DNA of 64,000 nt, from assembly GCA_937952975.1 (NCBI GenBank), contig CALFXX010000022.1:118971-182970 (forward strand), in the 5' to 3' direction. Numbering within the stretch: position 1 is the stretch's first letter; the number at the start of each line of letters is the position of its first letter. Below are positions 1 through 8,178 of this stretch, in pieces. The translations under genes and the position numbers were made by a program. Below the pieces are notes generated by a model. It had not been told where the DNA came from. It ran no database searches and saw only the letters and a program-made list of their open reading frames with translations. This DNA is from an uncultured Alcaligenaceae bacterium (GTDB taxonomy: Bacteria; Pseudomonadota; Gammaproteobacteria; Burkholderiales; Burkholderiaceae_B).

Positions 1-310
1 AATAGCCATAACCGCCATAGTACCGAGGTGCCACAACGACGGGTGCATAGTATCTGGGTGCTGGGCTTACGACCACCGGAGGAACTACATACCCCGGCGC
101 ATAAACGGGTGCCGGAGCGTAATAAGGTTGAGGCACTGCGTAAGCAACCGGCGCAGGTGCATAATAAACTGGTGCCGGGCTATAGACTGGTGCTCCAATG
201 ACAATTGGAGGCACGCCTATCACGACGCCCACGCTCGGCCCCGCCAGCACGGCGTCTGCACTCAGAAGCCCAGCTAACGTGGCCACCAAAGTTAACAGGA
301 TTTTTTTCAT
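1..310 (-). CDS. Pro/Tyr-rich exported protein, C-terminus cut by window edge
   Basis: Reading leftward from an ATG at 310, about 103 codons stay open to the window edge. The start is supported by a GGAGAG ribosome-binding site a few bases upstream. The protein begins MKKILLTLVATLAG, a Lys-Lys plus hydrophobic signal peptide with a likely cleavage after VLA-G (about residue 23). The mature part is built of Ala, Pro, Val and Tyr with repeated YYAPAP-type units, lacks charged residues and resembles the low-complexity tails of many beta-proteobacterial periplasmic or surface proteins. No enzymatic motif is visible and I cannot assign a function. It resembles in composition the small lipoprotein at 38701-38910. 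The stop codon lies outside the window. Confidence 0.75.
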   Translation of the reverse strand, partial: MKKILLTLVATLAGLLSADAVLAGPSVGVVIGVPPIVIGAPVYSPAPVYYAPAPVAYAVPQPYYAPAPVYAPGYVVPPVVVSPAPRYYAPVVVAPRYYGGYGY

Positions 311-463
311 TTTTTTCTCTCCACTCATTTGGGATACCGCTATTAGTATCCCTTTGCTGACAGTTCATATTCTAGGTGGCTGGCGGTAAAAGTCTAGGGC
401 TCTACTTCTGACACTTGTTTCAGGTGATTTCAGTTGAGGGTTTAATTCAAGGGCGCATGATGA

Positions 464-2509
464 ATGACCTGCATTTACCCTTCTACGGGCGAGCTAATAA
501 TATCCAACATGATCACGATTGATCCTATCGACCCGTGCGCGGTTGAAGAAGAGTTGCGTCGGGTACGTGGTCTCATGCAGCTTGAGCAAAAGGAAGACCA
601 AGCGCAATTCAAACTTAAAAATGCTCAGGCCAGTGTAAAAGAGCGCATACGGCGCGGTCTCACGTGGTATCCCATCACGATCACCAACGAAGAAATCGGC
701 TTTGGCGGCAAAGTGGTGCTTGAGCTAGAGCGCCCAGACAGTCAACAGGGCCTGCACTTGTTTCAGGTGGGCAAAAATGCTTCGCTTTTTAGCAATGCGC
801 CGCCTCACCTGGCGACCGACCGACCCGTGCTCAGTGGCGTCATTACTAGCGTGCGGCGCAATAAACTGCTGCTGGTCACAACCAAAGAGGAGCTTCCCGA
901 CTGGGTACATGACGCAAGCAAACTGGGCGTTGACCTCACGTTCGACGAGGTGAGCTACCGCGAGATGGACCTCGCTCTCGACGAAGTGATTTACGCACAT
1001 GAAAATCGCTTAGCCCAGTTGCGCGACGTGCTGCTCGGCGCCCGGCAGGCGAGGTTTCGCACGCACAACGCCGACGACCTGTTTTACCCCAGTCCTCTCA
1101 ACGATTCGCAGTTAGCGGCCGTGCGTCTAGTGATCACGGCTCAAGACGTGGCCATCATCCATGGACCGCCCGGTACGGGCAAAACGACTACCTTGGTACA
1201 GGCCATCCTAGAAACCACGCGGCGCGAGCGTCGCGTGTTGGTATGCGCACCCTCGAATACGGCTGTTGATCTACTCACTGAAAAGCTGGCCGAGCGCGGC
1301 GTCAATGTGATCCGACTGGGCAATCCTAGCCGCGTCTCAGACCTTTTGCTTGAGCACACCTTAGATGCCCGCGTGATGGCGCATTCGAGTTACGGTGAAA
1401 TGCGCGCGATGCGCCAAACCGCCGAGCAATACCGCCAAACTGCCAACGAATACACCCGCGAGTTTGGCTTCGAAGAACGGCAGCAGCGTCGGTTGCTGAA
1501 GGAAGAGGCGCGAATGCTGTTTCAGGCAGCCGACAATTTAGAGCGCTTTATCACCGAGGACGTACTCGAGTCTGTACAAGTCATCACCTGCACACTCGTC
1601 GGCGCTAGCAACCGTAACATTCGGCACCTCATCTTTGAGACCGTCTTTATCGACGAAGCCGCCCAGGCCTTGGAGCCGGGTTGCTGGATTCCCATTGCCA
1701 AGGGCACACGCGTGATTCTGGCTGGCGATCACCATCAACTGCCACCCACTGTCAAAAGCGAAAAGGCGGCCCGTGAGGGCCTACGCGAAACCTTGTTCGA
1801 AAAGTGCATTAAGCGGCAGCCAGCGACCGCCCGCATGCTGACCGTGCAGTACCGCATGCACGCGCAAATCATGGGATTCAGCTCTGAAGAGTTTTACGGA
1901 GGTCAATTAGAGGCGCACCATACTGTGCGTCACGCTGACTTGGGGGCTTACGACCAGATTTTTGCGCATGACCTACCCGTTGAGTTCTTGGACACGGCCG
2001 GCTGCGGTTTCCTTGAGTTCACCCTTTCTGAAAGCCGTTCGACGGCTAACCCCGAAGAGGCGGATGTATTGCTTAGGCGCCTCGCTCAGCTCTTAGAGCC
2101 TTACGATCAAGTCGAGCACGCGCAAGACCCGCTCACCATCGGCGTGATTGCCCCTTACCGCGCTCAAATCAATTATTTGAAGGACGCCATCGAGCAAATT
2201 GACGATCTCAACAGCCTTCTGCAGCAGCGCATGCTGAGCGTGGGCACCGTCGATTCGTTTCAAGGCCAAGAGCGCGACATCATTGCGATTTCACTGACAC
2301 GCAGCAATCACCAAGGCGAAATTGGTTTTCTTGCGGATATCCGCCGCATGAACGTTGGAATGACCCGCGCCCGACGTAAGTTGCTACTTGTGGGCGACTC
2401 GTCGACGCTCGCCTCAAATCCGTTTTTCGTGGACTTGCTCGCTTATGTGAAGCATATTGGTGGCTACCGCACGGCCTGGGAAATCGTTGATGAGGCAGGG
2501 CCGGGTTGA
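464..2509 (+). CDS. Superfamily 1B DNA/RNA helicase (IGHMBP2/UPF1-like AAA domain)
   Basis: A 681-residue ATP-dependent helicase. The Walker A motif GPPGTGKTTT sits near residue 230 and the DEAA box (FIDEAAQALEP, helicase motif II) near residue 396; later come the VQYRMH motif (near residue 465), the GTVDSFQGQE motif (near residue 596) and the C-terminal NVGMTRAR motif, all diagnostic of the UPF1/SMUBP-2 group. The N-terminal 200 residues form the beta-barrel-containing accessory region of this family. An internal ATG at 509 (MITIDPIDPC) is an alternative start; 464 is kept because a GGG-containing site lies just before it while 509 has no obvious ribosome-binding site. It is a stand-alone gene; its substrate (R-loops, stalled forks or RNA) cannot be read from sequence. 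Confidence 0.9.
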   Translation: MTCIYPSTGELIISNMITIDPIDPCAVEEELRRVRGLMQLEQKEDQAQFKLKNAQASVKERIRRGLTWYPITITNEEIGFGGKVVLELERPDSQQGLHLFQVGKNASLFSNAPPHLATDRPVLSGVITSVRRNKLLLVTTKEELPDWVHDASKLGVDLTFDEVSYREMDLALDEVIYAHENRLAQLRDVLLGARQARFRTHNADDLFYPSPLNDSQLAAVRLVITAQDVAIIHGPPGTGKTTTLVQAILETTRRERRVLVCAPSNTAVDLLTEKLAERGVNVIRLGNPSRVSDLLLEHTLDARVMAHSSYGEMRAMRQTAEQYRQTANEYTREFGFEERQQRRLLKEEARMLFQAADNLERFITEDVLESVQVITCTLVGASNRNIRHLIFETVFIDEAAQALEPGCWIPIAKGTRVILAGDHHQLPPTVKSEKAAREGLRETLFEKCIKRQPATARMLTVQYRMHAQIMGFSSEEFYGGQLEAHHTVRHADLGAYDQIFAHDLPVEFLDTAGCGFLEFTLSESRSTANPEEADVLLRRLAQLLEPYDQVEHAQDPLTIGVIAPYRAQINYLKDAIEQIDDLNSLLQQRMLSVGTVDSFQGQERDIIAISLTRSNHQGEIGFLADIRRMNVGMTRARRKLLLVGDSSTLASNPFFVDLLAYVKHIGGYRTAWEIVDEAGPG

Positions 2510-2627
2510 GTGAGTGGCATGCAAAGCAATGCCGCATATTCCGTTAAACTCAATTCAGTTGAAGTTTTCTCCTTTTGTTGCGCCGTAAATAGTCTGGCGG
2601 CCCGACTGACCTATTTTCTTTGCCCCG

Positions 2628-3521
2628 ATGCGTCCCATTACCTTGTTATGTTTGGTTGTACCGCCCTTGATGTGGGCCAGTAACGCCATTGTGGGTCGGA
2701 TGGCCGCTGGGGCGATTCCCCCAATCACCTTAAATTTCTTACGTTGGGTGGTTGCGCTTCTGGTGTTGTTGCCTTTTGTATGGCAACGTTTAAAGCAAGA
2801 CTGGCCGATCGCCCGAAAATCTTGGGTCATTCTTGCGGTCACTGGTTTTTTGAGTACGACGACCTACAACGCCTTGCAATATCTGGCGCTTACAACGTCT
2901 AGCCCGATCAATATTGCGTTAATCACCGCAGCGGGTCCGATATTTACGCTTCTGATGGGGCGTTCATTCTTTCAGGCGCCCATCAGCCGCGCGGCCACCG
3001 TTGGGGCTGTCGTATCGATGCTGGGTGTGGCTTGGGTGCTGATTCGCGGTGATGTGCTGAACGCCGCGCGGATTTCATTCGTGCCGGGTGATTTGTTTAT
3101 GTTGCTCGCGATTGCCCTTTGGGCCTTGTATACCTGGCTGTTGCGTAGCCGACCCGCCGAAATGTCCGGTTATAGCGTGTTAACAATGCAGATGGCTTGG
3201 GGTTTATTGTTTGCGGTACCGATGGTGTTGGCAGAGCTGTTTTGGGGTAGTTACGCTGCAATCGAATGGTCGCCCAAGATTTACGGCATGGTCGTGTACG
3301 TTGCCTTGGGGCCGGCGCTACTGGCCTACCTTTGCTATCAACAAGCGGTTTTACGAACAGGTTCGCAATTGCCGATGTTTTTTTTGAATCTGACTCCTGT
3401 ATTCGCAGCGTTGATGTCTGTCCTGCTGTTGGGCGAGTTTCCCGAGCTTTACCATGTAGTCGGTCTGGTGTTGATTGTGTTGGGGATTGTGTTGGCAAAT
3501 CCTCCTAAAAAATCTGTCTAA
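2628..3521 (+). CDS. EamA-type drug/metabolite transporter (DMT superfamily)
   Basis: A 297-residue integral membrane protein with two repeated EamA halves, giving about ten hydrophobic helices (for example residues 5-25, 33-52, 65-85, 90-110 and onward). Characteristic features are the early PPLMWASNAIVGR segment with its conserved Trp-Ala-x-Asn, FLRW in the second helix, and in the second half the LNLTPVFAALMSVLLLGE segment, which is the hallmark of the repeat. These proteins act in the inner membrane, usually as exporters of small metabolites or amino acids; the substrate is not predictable. No strong ribosome-binding site precedes the ATG. The gene is followed after 34 bases by the exported protein gene at 3556. 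Confidence 0.9.
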   Translation: MRPITLLCLVVPPLMWASNAIVGRMAAGAIPPITLNFLRWVVALLVLLPFVWQRLKQDWPIARKSWVILAVTGFLSTTTYNALQYLALTTSSPINIALITAAGPIFTLLMGRSFFQAPISRAATVGAVVSMLGVAWVLIRGDVLNAARISFVPGDLFMLLAIALWALYTWLLRSRPAEMSGYSVLTMQMAWGLLFAVPMVLAELFWGSYAAIEWSPKIYGMVVYVALGPALLAYLCYQQAVLRTGSQLPMFFLNLTPVFAALMSVLLLGEFPELYHVVGLVLIVLGIVLANPPKKSV

Positions 3522-3555
3522 TGCCAGTACGATATTTCTGACCTTGAGGTGTTCG

Positions 3556-4632
3556 ATGATGTTTTTGTTTTGTTTGTCGCTGAAGCGTGTCGCCAGTGGT
3601 GTGCTGTTGGGTTTTGCATGTCTAACCGCTGCGGTGCCTGCGCTTGCAAGCGACGTACAGGGCAAATATCTGCCGACGGGCGCACAACCCAACCCGCCTT
3701 TTCCTTTTTTGCAAGGAGCGAGCCTGGTGCAGGCCGATGGAGCCTGGCAGTTTTATCAACAAAATATGGGTCGCGCCATGTCAGAGTGGGCCCAAACTGA
3801 GATCAATCAGTCTGCCGGTACGACTTTGTTTTATCCGTTTTCTGGTCCAGACTTTGTGACGGCGGCCCACTTGTTTCCGCAAGCCAGTCGTTTTGTGATG
3901 GTCGCCATGCAGGCCGCGGGTGAGCCCGCAACCTTAAGCAATATGTCGGGCACACGTTCGCAAAATTTCCAGGCTAAATTTTTGCGCGAATGGATGAAAT
4001 TTAGTCGCTTGGCATTTTTCCGTACTGACGACTTAAACGAAGATTTGCGCGACAAGCACGCACAAATTGGCGTGACAACGATTTTGATTACCTTTGCGTT
4101 GTACATGGGCTACGACGTCAACGAGGTCTATCCGATCGCGCTTGACCCCCAAAGTGGTCAGTTCATTCAAACGACGGGTGATTGGAAGTCTGTACGCTTG
4201 GTGATGAGCAAAGGTGGCAAGCCTGTGACGCTTGATTATGTCAGCCTTGATTTGTCTGATTCGCATTTGAGTCAAACTGAGCCCATGCGCGCCTGGCTAG
4301 AGCGCCAGTCGCGTAATCCGGTCCTGATCAAAGCAGCCTCACACCTGCTGCAAGAAACCTACTTTTCAGTGTTGCGCGATATTTTGGTTGCGAATGCAAA
4401 AATGGTTGTGCAAGACGAAACTGGGTTGAACTACACGTACTTGTCGCAGATTGGTCCTGTCGCGTTGTACGGTGGTTTTTTGTATCCACACGAATTATTC
4501 AATCGTAAAAAGCAAGAGTCTTTGGCGCAGGCCTATAAAGATTCTAAAAACGTCAAGCCTTTGCCGTTTGCGTTTAGCTATAACAAAACGACCGAGCGTC
4601 GTAGCGTGCAGATCGTGCGACGTGCAGAGTAA
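3556..4632 (+). CDS. Exported protein of unknown function, paralogue of the 57907 gene
   Basis: A 358-residue protein starting at the ATG at 3556, which has a GAGG site six bases upstream; longer in-frame starts run into the previous gene. The N-terminus is a signal peptide ending near AVPALA-S. I do not recognise the family. It shares many blocks with the product of 57907-59118: PFSGPDFVT near residue 95, VMVAMQAA, an internal SVR..MSKGGKPVTLDYV stretch, KAASHLLQETYFSV, VQDETGLNYTYL and a C-terminal KPLPF.FSY segment. The conserved order over the whole length shows one family present twice in the window. The protein is probably periplasmic. The gene is followed by a convergent hydrolase gene. 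Confidence 0.8.
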   Translation: MMFLFCLSLKRVASGVLLGFACLTAAVPALASDVQGKYLPTGAQPNPPFPFLQGASLVQADGAWQFYQQNMGRAMSEWAQTEINQSAGTTLFYPFSGPDFVTAAHLFPQASRFVMVAMQAAGEPATLSNMSGTRSQNFQAKFLREWMKFSRLAFFRTDDLNEDLRDKHAQIGVTTILITFALYMGYDVNEVYPIALDPQSGQFIQTTGDWKSVRLVMSKGGKPVTLDYVSLDLSDSHLSQTEPMRAWLERQSRNPVLIKAASHLLQETYFSVLRDILVANAKMVVQDETGLNYTYLSQIGPVALYGGFLYPHELFNRKKQESLAQAYKDSKNVKPLPFAFSYNKTTERRSVQIVRRAE

Positions 4633-4695
4633 GTTCAACGTCTCGCCTTGCCGCATGGCGTGAAGCTTGGGTCAAACATCCAGGGTATTCGTGGC

Positions 4696-5583
4696 CTAAT
4701 TCTTGCGTAAAAAGGCGGCCACGCTAAAACTGCGCGCCGCGTCATTAAACCCTTTAGGGTCATCCACAAATAATGCGTGTCCGGGTTTTTCCATGATGTT
4801 GACGGTGATCAACTCAGGTGGGCGTTTGGCGAGTAAGGCTGCGCCTTGCTCTTTTAACCATGGTCGTGCGATATACAGAACCGGCACGTTTTGTTTTTCG
4901 AGCGTTTCGCGCCAATACTCACGCGGGTAAGGTTGGTTCATTAACTGAATCGCTATTTTTGGTGGCGCGCGCATCGCTGAATCAAGTACCGCTTGAGCGA
5001 GTATAGGGGGCGGGGGCTCGCGATAGATGTCTTTGCAAAAGGCACGAAGGTAAGCTTCGCGTTTTTTCGGGTCGTTCATGGTTTGCTGAAAATTCGATGA
5101 GCGCCCGCCCGGTGGGCGGCCTTCTCCTACTGAGTTGTCGATCAATATGAGACCTCGCAGCCCTTTGGGCTTGTAGTTCGCAAGGTAATCGAGTGACTCA
5201 AGCACGCCAAGTGACCAGCCCGCCAAAATAAAATTTTTAACCTTTGCGGCTTTCAAAAACTCATCCATGTCCTTTAGGCGTCTTTGGGGCGCGTGCGATA
5301 AGGTCGTGAGCGCCGAGAGCCCTTGCGAACGCGGGTCAAAGGCCAAGACTCTGAACTGATCCGATAGCGCGAGCAATTGTTGTTCAAACACCGCAGCGGG
5401 CATCACCCAGCCCGGGATAAAGACTAAGGTTTGCTCACCTTTACCCGCTTCAAGATAGTGCAAACGTACGCCGTCTGAAGACGTAAAGTACCGGTGGTGA
5501 ATCGGGTTTGCGTGGGCGAACCCTGTGGTGAGTAGGGCAAGCAGCAAGTAAACTTTGCTAGATAGCGCGGCTAGACGGCTCAT
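4696..5583 (-). CDS. Exported alpha/beta hydrolase
   Basis: A 295-residue alpha/beta-hydrolase fold protein. The start at 5583 has a GGAGG site upstream on the minus strand and gives a clear signal peptide (MSRLAALSSKVYLLLALL, cleavage near AHA-N). The oxyanion region is FIPGW, the nucleophile elbow is GWSLG with the catalytic Ser, and a late PGHALFVDDP supplies the catalytic His. The fold is typical of esterases, C-C hydrolases and haloperoxidase-like enzymes; the substrate is open. It lies divergently from the AroE-like gene at 5674, with about 90 bases between the starts for both promoters, and converges on the 3556 gene. Confidence 0.87.
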   Translation of the reverse strand: MSRLAALSSKVYLLLALLTTGFAHANPIHHRYFTSSDGVRLHYLEAGKGEQTLVFIPGWVMPAAVFEQQLLALSDQFRVLAFDPRSQGLSALTTLSHAPQRRLKDMDEFLKAAKVKNFILAGWSLGVLESLDYLANYKPKGLRGLILIDNSVGEGRPPGGRSSNFQQTMNDPKKREAYLRAFCKDIYREPPPPILAQAVLDSAMRAPPKIAIQLMNQPYPREYWRETLEKQNVPVLYIARPWLKEQGAALLAKRPPELITVNIMEKPGHALFVDDPKGFNDAARSFSVAAFLRKN

Positions 5584-5673
5584 CTCTTTACCCCTCCGTA
5601 AACTGTATGATAGTGCAGGAAAAGATTGGCAGGGCTGCGTTTGAACACCCTCAAAAAAATAAAAGAGAAATTC

Positions 5674-6468
5674 ATGATCGACGTGAGTGGCAAGACGAAA
5701 CTTTACGGCATTGTGGCCGATCCGATCGGGCAGGTGAAAGCGCCTGAAATGATGCGTAAGGTGTTTGACGAGCGTGGCATAGATGGTGTGCTCATGCCAA
5801 TGCATGTTGCGCCTAAAGATTTGCCGGCCTTTACGCATGCCTTGCGAGGCATTCAAAACTTTGGTGGCATGGTCGTGACCGTGCCGCATAAGACGACGAT
5901 CGGTGTGCTGTGTGATGAGATCACCGCTGCCGCGCGTACGGTAGGCGCTGTCAATATCGTACGACGCGATCCCGATGGGCGTTTATTCGGCGATATTTTA
6001 GATGGTCGTGGGTTTGTGGCGGGTTTGCGCTTGCACGGCATTGAACCGAAAGGTAAAAAAATCTTGCTTGCAGGGGCGGGTGGGGCGGCGAATGCCATCG
6101 CCTTCGCGCTGGCTGAGGCGGGTGCCACGCAGTTGGCGGTTTATAACCGCTCGGCCGATAAAGTGCGCGCCATGTTTGCGCGGTTGAGTCCCGTCTATCC
6201 GCAGACTGAGCTCGTGCTTGGTACCCGTGATCCACAAGGCTACGACTTAGTCGTGAATGCAACTTCTTTGGGGATGGCGAGCGCCGACCCCTTGCCGCTT
6301 GATGCACATTTATTGAAAGCAGAACAAACGGTGGCCGAGATCATCATGGCGCCGGTGCTGACGCCACTGCTCGCCGCCGCACAGGCTAAAGGCTGCCGTA
6401 TTCAGTATGGCGCCCCCATGCTTGCGTGCCAAATTGAGTTGATGGCTGATTTTATGGGGGCAACATAA
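5674..6468 (+). CDS. Shikimate-dehydrogenase-family (AroE-like) oxidoreductase
   Basis: A 264-residue protein with the AroE layout: an N-terminal substrate domain and a C-terminal NAD(P) Rossmann domain (GAGGAANAIAFAL near residue 137). The catalytic Lys is present in TVPHKT (near residue 72) and the partner Asp in DILDGRG. The usual N-terminal Ser-x-Ser shikimate carboxylate clamp is replaced by ADPIGQVKAPEMM, so the substrate is probably not shikimate itself. The ATG at 5674 follows an AGAGA site and aligns with the family start; a longer frame from 5626 is less likely. Its TAA overlaps the ATG of the GMC oxidoreductase by one base, so the two are translated together and may act in one catabolic route. 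Confidence 0.88.
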   Translation: MIDVSGKTKLYGIVADPIGQVKAPEMMRKVFDERGIDGVLMPMHVAPKDLPAFTHALRGIQNFGGMVVTVPHKTTIGVLCDEITAAARTVGAVNIVRRDPDGRLFGDILDGRGFVAGLRLHGIEPKGKKILLAGAGGAANAIAFALAEAGATQLAVYNRSADKVRAMFARLSPVYPQTELVLGTRDPQGYDLVVNATSLGMASADPLPLDAHLLKAEQTVAEIIMAPVLTPLLAAAQAKGCRIQYGAPMLACQIELMADFMGAT

Positions 6469-8066
6469 TGCAAACGTACGATTACGTGATCGTTGGGGGC
6501 GGCACCGCTGCCTGTATTTTGGCCAATCGCTTGACCGCAGACGGGCGCCATACTGTGCTGATGTTAGAAGCCGGGGGCGAGCCCAAAAGTATGTGGATCA
6601 ATATCCCAGCCGGCTTTACTAAGTTGCTGAACGATCCCGCGTACAACTGGCGGTTTGAGACACAGCCTGAAAAAAATACCTACGATCGCACGATTGCGAT
6701 CCCGCGCGGCAAGGGGTTAGGTGGCTCGAGTCTGATCAATGGCATGATCTATGTGCATGGTCAACGCGAAGATTACGATCACTGGGCAAACTTGGGTGCC
6801 ACCGGCTGGTCGTCTAAAGAGCTGATGCCTTACTTTGCCAAACTTGAAACCTATTTAAAGGGTGATGCGCAACGCGGTAAAAGTGGCCCGATGCATATTC
6901 ATCAAGTGACCGAACGCTATCCCTTGGTCGATGCGTTGTTGCAGGCTGCAGTGCAAGACGGTCAACCGCTGAATGAAGACTACAACGGTAAGGGGCAAGA
7001 GGGTTTTGGCTACTACCAGGTCGAGCAAAAAAATGGCCGTCGCTGGAGCGCCTACGACGGTTATTTGAAGCCTGTTCGACACAGAAAAAATCTAACGGTT
7101 CATACGCGTGCCCATGTGACGCGCGTCAACGTTGAAGCAGGGGTGTGCACCGGCGTCACGTATCAACAAAAAGGTGAAGTCTTTACGGTGCGTGCTGCGC
7201 GCGAAGTCATTATGTCGGCTGGCGCAGTACAAACACCGCAGATCTTAGAGTTGTCAGGGATTGGTGATCCAGCGGTTTTGCAACGCTTTGAGATCCCAGT
7301 TGTGCATGCGGCTAAACGCGTGGGCGAAAACTATATCGATCATTACGCGACGCGTATGAACTGGCGTGTCAAGAATACGCAGACGCTGAACGAATTGGCG
7401 CAAGGCTGGCGTGTGGGTCTGGCCGTGTTGCAATATTTTGCGACACGCAAAGGGATTTTGTCGCTGGGCACTGGTTTGGCCCATGGCTTCGTAAAAACAC
7501 ACTCTGCGCTGCCAACGCCTGATGTGCAATATTTTTTCATGCACGCGACATACGCGAATGCTGCTATTCGTAAATTGGATAATTTTCCGGGCATGACGAT
7601 GGCGGTGTCGGGCTTACGCCCAACTTCGCAAGGCAGTATTCATATCCAGTCTAAGGATCCGCTTGTGGGGCCTGCGATTCGACCTAACTTCTTGGCCAAT
7701 GATGAAGATCAGCGTGCCCTGATTGAAGGGATGAAAATCGCCCGCCGTATTGTTGAGCGGCCGGCCTTGGCCAACTACATTGAGTCTGAAATGAGTCCGG
7801 GTGCTGACGTGTTAACGGACGAGCAGTGGTTGCATTTCGCGCGCGATAATGGCCAGACAACGTATCACCCGATCGCTACGTGTCGCATGGGGTCGGATGC
7901 TGAGGCGGTGGTCGATACGCGCCTGCGTTTTAAAGGCTTGCGCGGCTTGCGCGTAGTTGATGCCTCGGTATTCAGAGCGATGGTGTCGGGCAACACCCAG
8001 GCAGCCGTGATGATGGTGGCAGAACGTGGCGCAGATTTGATTCTTGAAGATGCGACCAAGGGTTGA
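6468..8066 (+). CDS. GMC-family FAD-dependent alcohol/choline dehydrogenase-like oxidoreductase
   Basis: A 532-residue flavoprotein. The FAD dinucleotide fold is IVGGGTAACILANRL at the N-terminus; the GMC signature GKGLGGSSLINGMIYVHG lies near residue 83; a second signature GAVQTPQILELSGIG lies near residue 252. The catalytic His is in TTYHPIATCRMG near residue 465 and the second catalytic position is Asn in VSGNTQAAVM. Family members oxidise alcohols (choline, glycol ethers, long-chain alcohols) to aldehydes and pass electrons to the respiratory chain or oxygen. The start overlaps the stop of the AroE-like gene, so they form one operon. The substrate is not set by the sequence. Confidence 0.93.
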   Translation: MQTYDYVIVGGGTAACILANRLTADGRHTVLMLEAGGEPKSMWINIPAGFTKLLNDPAYNWRFETQPEKNTYDRTIAIPRGKGLGGSSLINGMIYVHGQREDYDHWANLGATGWSSKELMPYFAKLETYLKGDAQRGKSGPMHIHQVTERYPLVDALLQAAVQDGQPLNEDYNGKGQEGFGYYQVEQKNGRRWSAYDGYLKPVRHRKNLTVHTRAHVTRVNVEAGVCTGVTYQQKGEVFTVRAAREVIMSAGAVQTPQILELSGIGDPAVLQRFEIPVVHAAKRVGENYIDHYATRMNWRVKNTQTLNELAQGWRVGLAVLQYFATRKGILSLGTGLAHGFVKTHSALPTPDVQYFFMHATYANAAIRKLDNFPGMTMAVSGLRPTSQGSIHIQSKDPLVGPAIRPNFLANDEDQRALIEGMKIARRIVERPALANYIESEMSPGADVLTDEQWLHFARDNGQTTYHPIATCRMGSDAEAVVDTRLRFKGLRGLRVVDASVFRAMVSGNTQAAVMMVAERGADLILEDATKG

Positions 8067-8178
8067 GGCTGAATGACACCAACGCGAGTTCGAGCGTAAC
8101 AAATCATCCAAATGCTAAACCGTGCGCTACAAATACAAGCTGTTGCGTCAAAAAATGATGAAGGGCTTGGACTGTAGG

